A stretch of DNA of 64,000 bases from a virus: positions 124,001-188,000 of IMG/VR virus record IMGVR_UViG_3300036766_000359. One strand, given 5' to 3'. Made by a program: the position numbers and the translations under genes. Within the stretch, counting starts at the first letter, position 1, and each line of letters opens with the position of its first letter. The notes under the pieces were generated by a model, which was not told the DNA's origin, did no database searches, and saw only the letters and a list, made by a program, of their open reading frames with translations. Shown piece by piece: positions 39,554 to 47,863 of this stretch.

Positions 39554-40210
39554 TCACGAATCCATCACCATATTCACTTCGAACAGGTCCCACGCTTCCT
39601 TGTAAACATCGTCGGGAATGTCGTCACGTTGCAAAATTCCTTCCAAAGCTTTCCTACCATCTCTATGGGTCCAGAAGGTGTTTTCTAGACACCACTCCGC
39701 GCAAGCTTCTTTTGAATTCAGTACATCCATAACCACCGGGGGCGCGAGATTTGGCACTGTGCCGAGCGTTTGCTTATTACGTGCCAGAGTATGGACACTG
39801 AACCAAACGGCATTCTTATAGACTTTATCAAGCCTGAGCTTAACCATCTTTACGAGAACGCTTCGAGGGGTTGGGACTCGGACGAAGTTCCTATTCTTCA
39901 TGGCAATACAGGCTTTGGTGAACTCCGTCGCGTCACTCAACAAGAAATGTCTCTCGCCAACTCTTATTTGCCTTGATGCGAATCCGCTTCCGCTTCCGCT
40001 AGAAGAACTCTGGAACGAGATGATTTGATATCCATAACAGGGAAGGTTATTTTCAACAAGTGACTTTAGATACCCTTCACAAAAAGCCTTCGCTTGGTGA
40101 GTACACACCACTCCCGGAAGACCAGCTATCTCATCAAAAAATTTATTTTTGACGGGGGCCATTTCGTACGCTTCTCCGAAGAGCTTAGAGATGGCTTCGG
40201 AATGACTCAT
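39554..40210 (-). CDS. hypothetical protein with VNMVMDS tail (paralogue of 31235)
   Basis: 218 residues from MSHSEAISKLFGEAYEM. ERHFLLSDATEF, VPTPRSVLVKMVKLRL, IPDDVYKEAWDLFEV match the 31235 protein. A Ser/Gly-rich insert (SSSSGSGSGF) is unique to this copy. Coupled to the SWIM gene by ATGA overlap. Confidence 0.7.
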   Translation of the reverse strand: MSHSEAISKLFGEAYEMAPVKNKFFDEIAGLPGVVCTHQAKAFCEGYLKSLVENNLPCYGYQIISFQSSSSGSGSGFASRQIRVGERHFLLSDATEFTKACIAMKNRNFVRVPTPRSVLVKMVKLRLDKVYKNAVWFSVHTLARNKQTLGTVPNLAPPVVMDVLNSKEACAEWCLENTFWTHRDGRKALEGILQRDDIPDDVYKEAWDLFEVNMVMDS

Positions 40211-40506
40211 ACGGCAACCCTTACGGTTTCTACTGGACCCCCACACGCAGGGCAACAGTCGTAAGACCCATTATCAGATAAATCGGCGTTCCACCCACAG
40301 CGCGTCGGTTTGACGGCCAAAATGTGTTTACACGGCTTTTTGCCGAACCTGAACGCCGAGCACGTGCACGTCCAGTCGTATTGGGTGTCGCTGGAGTGTG
40401 ACCACCCGTAGGAGACCTGATAATCGCCTTTAGACCCGCGAACACTAGCTTCGAAACTCGTGTTCGTCTGGCAAACCGTTCTGTTTTCGACTGTGAGATC
40501 TGGCAT
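40207..40506 (-). CDS. SWIM zinc-finger protein
   Basis: 99 residues. WTCTCSAFRFGKKPCKHILAV is a SWIM finger (C-x-C...C-x-H), and CCPACGG near the end adds a C-x2-C. It resembles the SWIM part of the 31926 ligase as a stand-alone module. Likely binds DNA or a partner protein. Confidence 0.7.
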   Translation of the reverse strand: MPDLTVENRTVCQTNTSFEASVRGSKGDYQVSYGWSHSSDTQYDWTCTCSAFRFGKKPCKHILAVKPTRCGWNADLSDNGSYDCCPACGGPVETVRVAV

Positions 40507-40639
40507 TGCTGTACCGAGCGTACGACGTCAGACCTCGAGTTTACAGCGTAACAGGTATCCGAGGGTATACATTAAACATGATACCAGTGATAACTCAGTA
40601 CGGCCGGAGGCGGCCCGTGTGCAGTTGTATTTAGTTTTC

Positions 40640-40705
40640 AAAAGCCATCTTCTAAAGCCATCTTCAAAGAACAGTCCTTTTAAAGCCATCTTCAAAGAAC
40701 AGTCT
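40640..40705. repeat. AAAGCCATCTTC repeats
   Basis: Three AAAGCCATCTTC units, the last two followed by AAAGAACAGTC. Confidence 0.8.
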
Positions 40706-40748
40706 TCGTAAATTCGGCATCGCTTTAAATATAATCATTATCCCGTCA

Positions 40749-40866
40749 GAAGACCTCAGGCCAAAGACACTTTTTTCAAAAAGTGGTTTCTCAAGACCTC
40801 GGTCAAAGGAAATTCTTTGAAAAGTGGTTTCTAAAGACCTCGGTCAAAGGAAATTTTTTGAAAACT
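40749..40866. repeat. three ~41-bp tandem units
   Basis: Each unit has AAGACCTC..GTCAAAGGAAA and TTTGAAAAGTGGTTTCT. The first is the most diverged. Confidence 0.75.
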
Positions 40867-40873
40867 CGGGCAT

Positions 40874-40902
40874 CTTCACTCAACTTGCCTGCCAATCCAG
40901 CC
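40874..40902. repeat. 29-bp repeat, copy 2
   Basis: Identical to 5520-5548. Confidence 0.85.
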
Positions 40903-41034
40903 TTTGAAAGCTTAGTTTCAAAGATGTGGGCTTTGACACACGGGCTTTGACGGACATCAATATTCGTTGACGGGTCTCCCCGGAACAAGGAACTTGAAGA
41001 GGGGGTAGGGGCCACCATCGCGAAAGTCCGATCA

Positions 41035-41106
41035 AAAATGGGGTTCGTGGCCAAAATGGGGTTCGTGGCCAAAATGGGGTTCGTGGCCAAAATGGGGTTC
41101 GTGGCC
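41035..41106. repeat. 18-bp tandem repeat, four exact units
   Basis: AAAATGGGGTTCGTGGCC repeated four times, followed by diverged TTTGGCC / ATGGCC units to about 41166. Confidence 0.9.
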
Positions 41107-41722
41107 AAAAGTTTGGCCCTACTCATGGCCCAACTTTTGGCCTCATTCGTGACCCCACTCATGGCCAAACTTCCCTAGGTTTCAAAATTCCCTAGGTTTC
41201 AAAATTTTTGGTGTGGGTTTCAAATTTCCGTGTGACCTGGTGGCCTCACGGGTCAACGTTCCAGCTTCCCATTCAACCATTTCACCTGGATTCACTTACA
41301 ACTCAAACCTCGGCGTTCCAATCACATCTCCTTTAAGTCACGGGTACACTCCGGGTTGGACTATCATGGTCCACCTCCCCAACCTCCAATGGTAGCCCAT
41401 CAGTTGCGCAGAACTTCCATTATGCAACTTTAAGTTGCATAGTTGTTTGACATGTCAGGTTCTAGTCACCCTAGGTCACCCTTGATTCATCCGTCCGTGG
41501 GGTCATCTCGGCGTCCGGACGCCCCTTGGAGGCTCTCTAGGTTCGACAACGTTCTTCCGTTCAAAGGGAAATTTGATGTGACGGGAAAAACCGTTTGACA
41601 ACCCGTCAGGTCAGAGCAAGGTTATGTCGGTATCCAGGTTATATTCAGCCAGTCATCCGTCTACCTATCCGTCCAGTGGGAATCGTTCCGTCGTCGGTTC
41701 CGTCGTCAGCCGTCCAAGTATA

Positions 41723-41776
41723 TGCCAGATATCAGAACGAATAGTGCCAGATATTTGGTCGAATAGTGCCAGATAT
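41723..41776. repeat. 22-bp-spaced iterons
   Basis: TGCCAGATAT at 41723, 41745 and 41767. The first two also share CGAATAG at the end of the unit. Two-helical-turn spacing is typical of replication-initiator iterons. Confidence 0.7.
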
Positions 41777-42043
41777 ATAGTTTGCGTTCAACGTATTACA
41801 TTATCCTACCTGCCGGGTCACCCATCCATCCCATCCAGTCAACCCATCCAGTTTACGGTGCGCCAACCCGTATCGTAGTTCGCGTATTGGTTAACCGTCA
41901 ATCACGAACTTTGTAAAATTTTACACCGATTAATAAAATTGATCTCCCCTCCCCTTATCAAAGTTTACAAATTTTTCGTCAAAGTGCCCGCCAATTGCCG
42001 CTATTAGGTTTCTTGTTTTGGGTTTCTTGTTTTAGGTGGTGAT

Positions 42044-42586
42044 ATGGATCATTATCGCATAGCAATGAACATTGTTGCTGAAAGAAATAAAGGACTTTTT
42101 AAATCATATAAAAAGAAGTACCCTCACGTTCCCGATTATATCATTCGTGAAGTTTACAGTGGAGCTGATCGAGACAAAACGCATTCATCTCTAGACGAAA
42201 TTATGGATGATATCGGTTCTCGGACATGGAAGAAAAAGCAAGTAGACTTACATATTTCTAACTTATCTAAAGTCACTAAACAGAATTTCTTACGCCGTAG
42301 ATTTGGACTAGAGAATCCAGACCAAGTTCCGAATGACGTGGAGCGTATGGCAAGACAAATCGAGTCCGTAGGTCTGGATAACGAACCAGTAATATTCTTT
42401 GACACACCAGGAGGGTTGGAACTGCTCGAGGGGTTCCACCGTTCAATGGCTCGGATCGTTTCCGGTGCTGGAGATGTTGAACAAGCTCTGAAAGAACTCG
42501 CTCAAGCTAAGTCCGATGGCGATATTGAAGAAATCGCCATGGGATGGAAACCAGTTTCAACGAAAGCTTGGGTTGGGATCACCTGA
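42044..42586 (+). CDS. possible ParB/sulfiredoxin-fold protein
   Basis: 180 residues. The basic helical first half precedes EPVIFFDTPGGLELLEGFHR, where the strand, loop and GFHR motif recall ParB-like nuclease/regulator domains of phage. It is the first gene beside the iteron region, which would suit a replication or partition role (inference). Confidence 0.45.
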   Translation: MDHYRIAMNIVAERNKGLFKSYKKKYPHVPDYIIREVYSGADRDKTHSSLDEIMDDIGSRTWKKKQVDLHISNLSKVTKQNFLRRRFGLENPDQVPNDVERMARQIESVGLDNEPVIFFDTPGGLELLEGFHRSMARIVSGAGDVEQALKELAQAKSDGDIEEIAMGWKPVSTKAWVGIT

Positions 42587-42685
42587 TTATGGGAGAATAT
42601 TAATACCAGCTGTCGTAAATTCGGGTTTCCGGTTGATACATCTTAAACCAGACTTTAGTTTTGCGAACTGTGCGGTCATAACCAA

Positions 42686-43018
42686 ATGGGTTCAAATCGA
42701 CATTTAGCCACGGATCCTAACACCCCTCCTAAAATCCTTGCAAAGTTATCTGGTGACACGGATGTGGTTACTCGTTGGAATGTGGCCTCGAATACCAACA
42801 CATCTCTCGAAATTTTGATCAAGTTAGCTAGTGATACGGATGAATGGGTTCGTCAGAATGTAGCCCGGAACCAAAATACTCCTCTCGAAACTTTGACCCG
42901 GTTGTCTGATTCGGATGTATGGGTTCGTCGGAGTGTATCTCTAAACCCCAGCACTTCTCCCGAAACCCTGAGTCAACTTGACGCACTTGAAGCCGCGTAT
43001 TTGGTGACGAATAGTTAG
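42686..43018 (+). CDS. LRV-repeat protein with LVTNS tail
   Basis: 110 residues, about four units (DPNTPPKILAKLSGD, NTNTSLEILIKLASD, NQNTPLETLTRLSD). It ends LDALEAAYLVTNS. Adjacent to another family member. Confidence 0.65.
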   Translation: MGSNRHLATDPNTPPKILAKLSGDTDVVTRWNVASNTNTSLEILIKLASDTDEWVRQNVARNQNTPLETLTRLSDSDVWVRRSVSLNPSTSPETLSQLDALEAAYLVTNS

Positions 43019-43032
43019 TTGTGAACAATCAG

Positions 43033-43551
43033 ATGTCTAAACTAAGTTTTGCACCAAGTTATACTAATCGTGAAGATTTATCCCGAGATCCTCAAACTTC
43101 TCCAGAAATCCTAACACAGTTATCCGATGACATAAATCCGAGTATTCGCTATTTTGTGGCCGTGAATCCCAACACACCCCCCGAAACTTTGACCAAGTTA
43201 TCCATTGATTCGGATTACATTGTTCGTCGGCGTGTGGCCTCGAACCCTAATACTTCTCCCGAAACCTTAAACCAATTTGCCGATGACACGAATGCGAATG
43301 TTCGTCGGAATGTGGCCTCGAATCCCAACACTCCTTCTGAAATTTTAACCAAGTTATCCAATGATGCGGATTATATTGTTCGTCGGAATGTGGCCTCGAA
43401 TCCCAACACACCCCCCGAAATTTTAACCAAGTTATCCAATGACTCGGATTATATTGTTCGTCGGCGTGTGGCCTCGAATCCCAACACTCCTTCTGAAACC
43501 CTAATTCAACTTGACGCACTTGAAGCCGCATTCATGGTGACTAATAGTTGA
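43033..43551 (+). CDS. LRV-repeat protein with MVTNS tail
   Basis: 172 residues, about six units of 24 residues ([20 protein letters not shown] and similar), several nearly identical in DNA. It ends [17 protein letters not shown] at 43021 is an alternative start. Confidence 0.65.
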   Translation: MSKLSFAPSYTNREDLSRDPQTSPEILTQLSDDINPSIRYFVAVNPNTPPETLTKLSIDSDYIVRRRVASNPNTSPETLNQFADDTNANVRRNVASNPNTPSEILTKLSNDADYIVRRNVASNPNTPPEILTKLSNDSDYIVRRRVASNPNTPSETLIQLDALEAAFMVTNS

Positions 43552-43554
43552 AGG

Positions 43555-43686
43555 CCTAAATTCTGGTGTCAGTGTATACTGACCAGGTAAACTTCCTTGA
43601 TTGTCCGATAAATATCAGCAGATGATTACTAAACCTTCGGGACAGTTCCTATCCACTGACTGGGGTGCTGAAAGCCTTGCCATAGC
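43555..43686 (+). other. intergenic, possibly structured
   Basis: CTGGTGTCAGT/ACTGACCAG-type hairpin at about 43562-43588 and an AAGGC/GCCTT outer pairing. No tRNA found, no gene. Confidence 0.3.
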
Positions 43687-44085
43687 ATGACAGTCAAACA
43701 AGTAATCTGTGTTCGTAAAGATCTTTCAATGCGAAAAGGGAAACTGGCAGCTCAGGTTGCGCATGCTTCTCAAGGATTCATACTTGCTTACGGAACATTC
43801 GAGTCTAAGGAATCCGGAGCAGTATTATTCGAGACTCATCTTAGGCCCTTAGAGGCAGACTGGTTACGAGGCACACTCAAGACTAAAATTGTGGTTTGGG
43901 TTAATTCTGAACAAGAGCTTCAGGATCTAATCATTGCAGCTGTCAAACAGGGTATCCGAACTATTCCAATCATAGACGCCGGATTAACTGAGTTTCATGG
44001 TGTGTCAACACTTACGTGCGCTGCGTTCGGACCTGACTTATCTGAAATTCTTGATCCAATAACCGGAAGTTTACCCTTGCTTTGA
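43687..44085 (+). CDS. pth2: peptidyl-tRNA hydrolase 2
   Basis: 132 residues, full-length for the PTH2 family. KQVICVRKDLSMRKGKLAAQ then VAHAS, KIVVWVNSEQEL, GI.TI.I.DAG.TEF, CAAFGPDLSEI, ITGSLPL are all family-conserved. PTH2 frees peptides from peptidyl-tRNA dropped by stalled ribosomes. It is mainly archaeal and eukaryotic, with phage and scattered bacterial members, so lateral origin is likely. Confidence 0.9.
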   Translation: MTVKQVICVRKDLSMRKGKLAAQVAHASQGFILAYGTFESKESGAVLFETHLRPLEADWLRGTLKTKIVVWVNSEQELQDLIIAAVKQGIRTIPIIDAGLTEFHGVSTLTCAAFGPDLSEILDPITGSLPLL

Positions 44086-44089
44086 GCCA

Positions 44090-44467
44090 ATGTCGCGAAA
44101 AGGTAAAGCCAAGTTAGCTAATGACACGGATCTGACTATTCGTCGGCGTATGGCCGACAGTCCAAGTACATCTTCCAAAATCCTAACCCAGTTAGCTAGT
44201 GACACGGATGAATTGGTTCGTCAGCTTGTGGCCTCGAATTCCAACACACCTTCTGAAACTTTGACCCGGTTGTCTAATGACACAGATAGAGCTGTTCGTC
44301 GGTGTGTAGCCTCGAATCCTAACACTTCTCCTGAAATCTTAACTCAACTTGCTTATGATACAAATAGAAATGTTCGTCGGCATGTATCTCAGAACCCTAA
44401 CACACCCCCCGAAACCTTAGTTAAACTTGATGCACTTGAAGCCGCGTTCATGGTAACGAATAGTTAA
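44090..44467 (+). CDS. LRV-repeat protein with MVTNS tail
   Basis: 125 residues, four to five units ([46 protein letters not shown]). It ends [13 protein letters not shown]. Strong DNA similarity to 43033. Confidence 0.65.
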   Translation: MSRKGKAKLANDTDLTIRRRMADSPSTSSKILTQLASDTDELVRQLVASNSNTPSETLTRLSNDTDRAVRRCVASNPNTSPEILTQLAYDTNRNVRRHVSQNPNTPPETLVKLDALEAAFMVTNS

Positions 44468-44501
44468 TTGTACATTAGTTTTAACCAGGTTAATACTTTC
44501 A

Positions 44502-45056
44502 ATGCAAGAAATTTACATAAGTACAGATGTGGAAGCAGATGGACCGATTCCCGGACCTAACTCAATGTTAAGCTTCGGTTCCGCCGCTTTCTTGGCAGAT
44601 GGCACAATGAACGGCACCTTCTCTCGGAATCTGGAGACCCTTGAGGGGGCTCAGGCCGATCCCGATACTGCCGCTTGGTGGTTGACTCAACCAGAAGCGT
44701 GGGCTGCATGCCGGAAGGACCAGGTGGCCCCCGAGTTCGCAATGAAGAGTTATTGTGGATGGCTCAAGGGTCTACCAGGTAAACCCGTGTTCGTCGGGTA
44801 TCCAGCCACATACGATTTCATGTTCATCCACTGGTACATGATTAGGTTCTGTGGTGAGAATCCAATGTCGTTCTCCGGTCTAGATATCAAGACATTCGCC
44901 ATGTGCTTGCTCAAAAGTGATTTCCGGCAGTCCACTAAGCGGAATATGCCCAAGCGTTGGTTCGGTGATGCACCACATAATCACGTTGCATTGGATGATG
45001 CGATCGGTCAAGGACAGTTATTCGTCAATATGCTTCAGGAGAGTCGTCGGAAGTAG
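44502..45056 (+). CDS. DEDD-family 3'-5' exonuclease
   Basis: 184 residues. [20 protein letters not shown] carries the first two acidic ligands (D9, E11), [13 protein letters not shown] the second block, and [13 protein letters not shown] the DEDDh His/Asp block. Family members (RNase T, DnaQ) trim single-stranded RNA or DNA 3' ends with two metal ions. Likely an exoribonuclease-type phage enzyme; the substrate is unproven. Confidence 0.8.
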   Translation: MQEIYISTDVEADGPIPGPNSMLSFGSAAFLADGTMNGTFSRNLETLEGAQADPDTAAWWLTQPEAWAACRKDQVAPEFAMKSYCGWLKGLPGKPVFVGYPATYDFMFIHWYMIRFCGENPMSFSGLDIKTFAMCLLKSDFRQSTKRNMPKRWFGDAPHNHVALDDAIGQGQLFVNMLQESRRK

Positions 45057-45069
45057 GTGGGTGTATAAG

Positions 45070-45396
45070 ATGGCACAGATCACAGAAGAAAAGTTGAATG
45101 AGGCTAGAACGTTCATCGAACAACGCAAGTTTGATGAATTTATGGCTTGGTTAAAGGTGAACGTCCCGACCGGTTTAGACTTAGAGAAAGTAGGCCCTAC
45201 GTTCAAGCGGTGCTTTGACGCTCAAGATCTAGGGAGAGCCCGAAAGCTCTTTGAGGTTGCCGTAAAAGACTATGATCCCGAAGTTCAATTCTGGGCTCAA
45301 CTCACGGTTGCGGCATTTCGATTGAGTTGGGGTTTACTCAAACTACTCGCTGTGATAGGCGGGTGTGCCTACTTGTTCAAGGTCGCGTGTGGCTAA
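45070..45396 (+). CDS. C-terminally anchored membrane protein
   Basis: 108 residues. A helical soluble part (EEKLNEARTFIEQRKFDEFM) is followed by one transmembrane segment near the end (LLKLLAVIGGCAYLF). Not recognised. Confidence 0.6.
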   Translation: MAQITEEKLNEARTFIEQRKFDEFMAWLKVNVPTGLDLEKVGPTFKRCFDAQDLGRARKLFEVAVKDYDPEVQFWAQLTVAAFRLSWGLLKLLAVIGGCAYLFKVACG

Positions 45397-45441
45397 ACGG
45401 TGCAACATGCTTCATGGGAGCTGTCGTCAGGGACGTGTCAT

Positions 45442-46011
45442 ATGAGTGTCGATCCGAAAACCCCTGAAGATTACTTTGACGCGGGTGTTCGTGCTCGCTA
45501 TGACATTGCCCATAATCCTCACACATCCCCATCAATTTTGGCTCAATTGTATACTGACGTTAATCCTAATATTCGTTTAGCGGTGTCAGTGAACCCGAGT
45601 ACGCCAATTGATATTTTAGTTAAAATGTCAGTAGGCGAACCCACCATGATTCGTCAGGGTGCAATTGGCGAACCCACCATGATTCGTCAGGGTGTAGCCG
45701 CAAATCCGAGTGCACCTATCAGTCTCTTGACCGAGTTATCAATCGACAAGGACAATATCGTTCGTCAAAGTGTAGCATGGAACCCAAATACTCCTGTCGA
45801 TGTCTTAATCCGATTATCGGACGATGTCGATCAATACGTTCGTCGCGGTGTGGCCAAGAATCCAAATACTCCTGTCGATGTCTTAATCCGGTTATCTGGT
45901 GACGTCAGTCGAGGGGTTCGTCAGGGTTTGGAAAAGAACCCCAATACACCTCCCCAAATCTTGCTTCAGTTAGAAGCGCTCGAAATCGCCTATCAGGTAA
46001 CAGAAAGTTAA
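45442..46011 (+). CDS. LRV-repeat protein with QVTES tail
   Basis: 189 residues, about six units (NPHTSPSILAQLYTD, NPSTPIDILVKMS, NPNTPVDVLIRLSDD). A 33-nt segment encoding GEPTMIRQG is duplicated inside it. It ends LEALEIAYQVTES. A GTG at 45400 could extend it. Confidence 0.65.
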   Translation: MSVDPKTPEDYFDAGVRARYDIAHNPHTSPSILAQLYTDVNPNIRLAVSVNPSTPIDILVKMSVGEPTMIRQGAIGEPTMIRQGVAANPSAPISLLTELSIDKDNIVRQSVAWNPNTPVDVLIRLSDDVDQYVRRGVAKNPNTPVDVLIRLSGDVSRGVRQGLEKNPNTPPQILLQLEALEIAYQVTES

Positions 46012-46037
46012 ATCGACTGATAAATCGTTCTGATCAT

Positions 46038-46232
46038 ATGACTACCAAGAAACAACTGACCAAACGACAGCGCGAGAATGCGCTGAAGGAAATCTTCTAT
46101 AAACACCGCGACGCAATAAGCGCGGCTGACGCCGCTTTTCTAGCCGCACAAAGAAAGGCGGCGTCAACTCAGGTTGCTCGCTACATTCGAGCCGATCGCG
46201 CATACGATAAAGCACAGAAGAGACTCACATGA
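46038..46232 (+). CDS. small basic helical protein, copy 1
   Basis: 64 residues: MTTKKQLTKRQRENALKEIF, all-helical, Arg/Lys/Ala-rich. The next gene is a paralogue; they overlap by ATGA. Confidence 0.6.
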   Translation: MTTKKQLTKRQRENALKEIFYKHRDAISAADAAFLAAQRKAASTQVARYIRADRAYDKAQKRLT

Positions 46233-46483
46233 CAATCAAGAAACAACTGACCAAACGGATGACCACCAAACGAATAACTGAGCGGCAACGCGACGCAGCA
46301 CAGAAGGTTATCGACAATCAACTAATGGGCGTCATCGGTGAATCCATAAAGAAATGCGATCTGGCAATCAATGCGGCTCGTGTTGCGCATGATGTACGCT
46401 GCGATCGAGCATTCCGAATCGCCACCAAAGCGCGTGAGTTGCTCGATGCGAAAGAGATTTATGAGACCAAAAAACGAAGATGA
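46229..46483 (+). CDS. small basic helical protein, copy 2
   Basis: 84 residues: MTIKKQLTKRMTTKRITERQ, RDAAQKVID, then R..RA...A. as in copy 1. Confidence 0.6.
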   Translation: MTIKKQLTKRMTTKRITERQRDAAQKVIDNQLMGVIGESIKKCDLAINAARVAHDVRCDRAFRIATKARELLDAKEIYETKKRR

Positions 46484-46658
46484 ACCCTGTCACCTGCTGC
46501 GAAGCCAGGTTGGGAGGCCAGTCGGCCAACTGCTCGCATACTGTGGACTTGATTTAAGCAATTGCCCACGTGGACACTGGACCACCACCACTATCGAGTG
46601 TGTCGATTGTCCAGCATGCGTCAAGGTGATCGATGAGACCCTAAAGAGTTTGCGTTAA
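46461..46658 (+). CDS. small Cys-rich protein
   Basis: 65 residues: CGLDLSNCPRGHW then IECVDCPACVKVIDE, a likely zinc site of the CRGH...ECxDC type. Overlaps the previous gene by 23 nt. Confidence 0.55.
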   Translation: MRPKNEDEPCHLLRSQVGRPVGQLLAYCGLDLSNCPRGHWTTTTIECVDCPACVKVIDETLKSLR

Positions 46659-46778
46659 TTGCTTCGCATCGGATACTTGACAATATCAGTCCGTAAATGT
46701 CCGGTCTCAAAGTGTAAATTTAGGTTCTAAACTCTCAACTAACCAGTTTCTAAACTCTCAACTAACCAGGATAACCAG

Positions 46779-47159
46779 ATGACTTCTACTCGTAAATCCG
46801 TTAATAAGTCGGCATTCGTCCGTCTTCACTCCAAGACAACTCCCTCAGAAATCGTTGCTTTGGGAAAAACCGCTGGGATCTCGTTCGACGAGAAGTACGT
46901 TCATAACGTCCGTTGGAAGGACAAGAAGGATATTAGTGAAGGGAAGGTTCCCGGCGTCCGTACTCGGAGGTCCAGCCCGACTAAGAGTGTCAACGGTCGG
47001 GCGGTCGGATTTCGTCGTCCTCGGACCGTGGTAGGAACCCCGTTTAATCTCAGTCTGGCAGAACAGTTTGTTCAACTGGCCATGGACATCGGGCTGGCTT
47101 CAGCCGAAGCTTTGATCGCCAAGGTGCGGTCGGCAGCTAACAGTTTGACCGTCGACTGA
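46779..47159 (+). CDS. HTH-like basic protein, paralogue of the gene at 1-619
   Basis: 126 residues. SAFVRLHSKTTPSEIVALGK, AGISFDEKYVHNVRWKDKK, then a basic linker and a C-terminal helix QFVQLAMDIGLASAEALIAK. The N- and C-terminal blocks match the protein at the left edge, though without the KA tract. A duplicated CTAAACTCTCAACTAACCAG precedes it. Putative DNA binding. Confidence 0.65.
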   Translation: MTSTRKSVNKSAFVRLHSKTTPSEIVALGKTAGISFDEKYVHNVRWKDKKDISEGKVPGVRTRRSSPTKSVNGRAVGFRRPRTVVGTPFNLSLAEQFVQLAMDIGLASAEALIAKVRSAANSLTVD

Positions 47160-47196
47160 TATGTGTTGATTGACTTCGATCAGACGGAGGTGCAAG

Positions 47197-47340
47197 ATGG
47201 GGATGAAGCCGCCATTACACGCGCAGTTTCCAGATGGTAAGTACGCGGCTGGGACTGCCGCCCCACTCGAAACCAGAAGAAAACATGCGAAATTTCAGTT
47301 TGTCCGAAATCATAGGATTGTTAAAAACGGATCCAATTGA
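47197..47340 (+). CDS. 47-aa basic protein
   Basis: MGMKPPLHAQFPDGKYAAGT after CGGAGGTGCAAG, the best ribosome site nearby. Basic second half. It overlaps the next frame by 56 nt, so one of the two may be spurious. Confidence 0.5.
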   Translation: MGMKPPLHAQFPDGKYAAGTAAPLETRRKHAKFQFVRNHRIVKNGSN

Positions 47341-47509
47341 CCTATCAATTGAGACAAATCGTCGAAGACTTCGTCATTATTTGGAAAGGCTTGTACAATA
47401 TGAAAAGTTTGCACAAGCATGCAATGACGCTCGCGCTCATTTACCACACGACCCAAGTTGGGTCCTGAAGGGTGTGTATGAAAGGAAGGAAGTTATCTCA
47501 CGTTCCTGA
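47285..47509 (+). CDS. hypothetical protein, 74 aa
   Basis: MRNFSLSEIIGLLKTDPIDL, helical, with the last 16 codons inside the inverted repeat at 47461. Protein-like composition but poor ribosome site. Confidence 0.5.
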   Translation: MRNFSLSEIIGLLKTDPIDLSIETNRRRLRHYLERLVQYEKFAQACNDARAHLPHDPSWVLKGVYERKEVISRS

Positions 47510-47601
47510 GATAACACCATGGTGTAATTCCATGGGACGCAAGCGTCTTTACGTGAGCGTTAATGTCGGACCGGACACGTTCATACACACCCTTCATGAC
47601 C
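47461..47601 (+). ncRNA. multi-hairpin structured RNA candidate
   Basis: Arms 47461-47482 and 47580-47601 pair over 22 positions with one mismatch. Inside are GTTATCTCA/TGAGATAAC, CCATGG/CCATGG and GACG-CAAG-CGTC hairpins. Same architecture class as the candidate tracrRNA at 60107 (long closing stem, several inner hairpins) but no anti-repeat. Role unknown. Confidence 0.5.
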
Positions 47602-47614
47602 TACACAATATAAT

Positions 47615-47863
47615 ATGAATAACCTCAGGAAACCTGCACTAGAATGGACGCGAGAGAATGAATTCGTGTCAATTGCTTCATGTGCAGGAGAAATATTACG
47701 CGTTTTTCAAGACGGCAACCAAGAAAGTGAATTCTTCGGTATGTGGTGCGCTTACCAATTTAGTTATTATGACACTGAAGAAAAAGCTCAACTTGCGTAT
47801 GAACGTAAAATGCAAAAACACGCAAAGGCAATTTTACGTGATTTAAAAGGGTCTAATGAGTAA
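47615..47863 (+). CDS. hypothetical protein, 82 aa
   Basis: MNNLRKPALEWTRENEFVSI, acidic start, Lys-rich helix at the end (EERKMQKHAKAI-like). Overlaps the RHH gene by 8 nt. Not recognised. Confidence 0.6.
   Translation: MNNLRKPALEWTRENEFVSIASCAGEILRVFQDGNQESEFFGMWCAYQFSYYDTEEKAQLAYERKMQKHAKAILRDLKGSNE

Larger units (their letters stand above)
40507..42043. other. 1.5-kb non-coding repeat region, candidate origin
   Basis: Lies between divergent operons. Contents in order: AAAGCCATCTTCAAAGAAC repeats (40640-40705), three ~41-bp units (40749-40866), the 29-bp repeat (40874-40902), four exact 18-bp units (41035-41106), TTCCCTAGGTTTCAAAA twice (41172-41207), a TATGCAACTT/AAGTTGCATA palindrome, three 22-bp-spaced iterons (41723-41776) and an AT-rich tail. 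No convincing gene. Confidence 0.6.

Noticed and set aside
40803-41168. Minus-strand frame with four LATNPI repeats
   Set aside because: It only reflects the 18-bp tandem repeat, lacks a ribosome site and spans several unrelated repeats.
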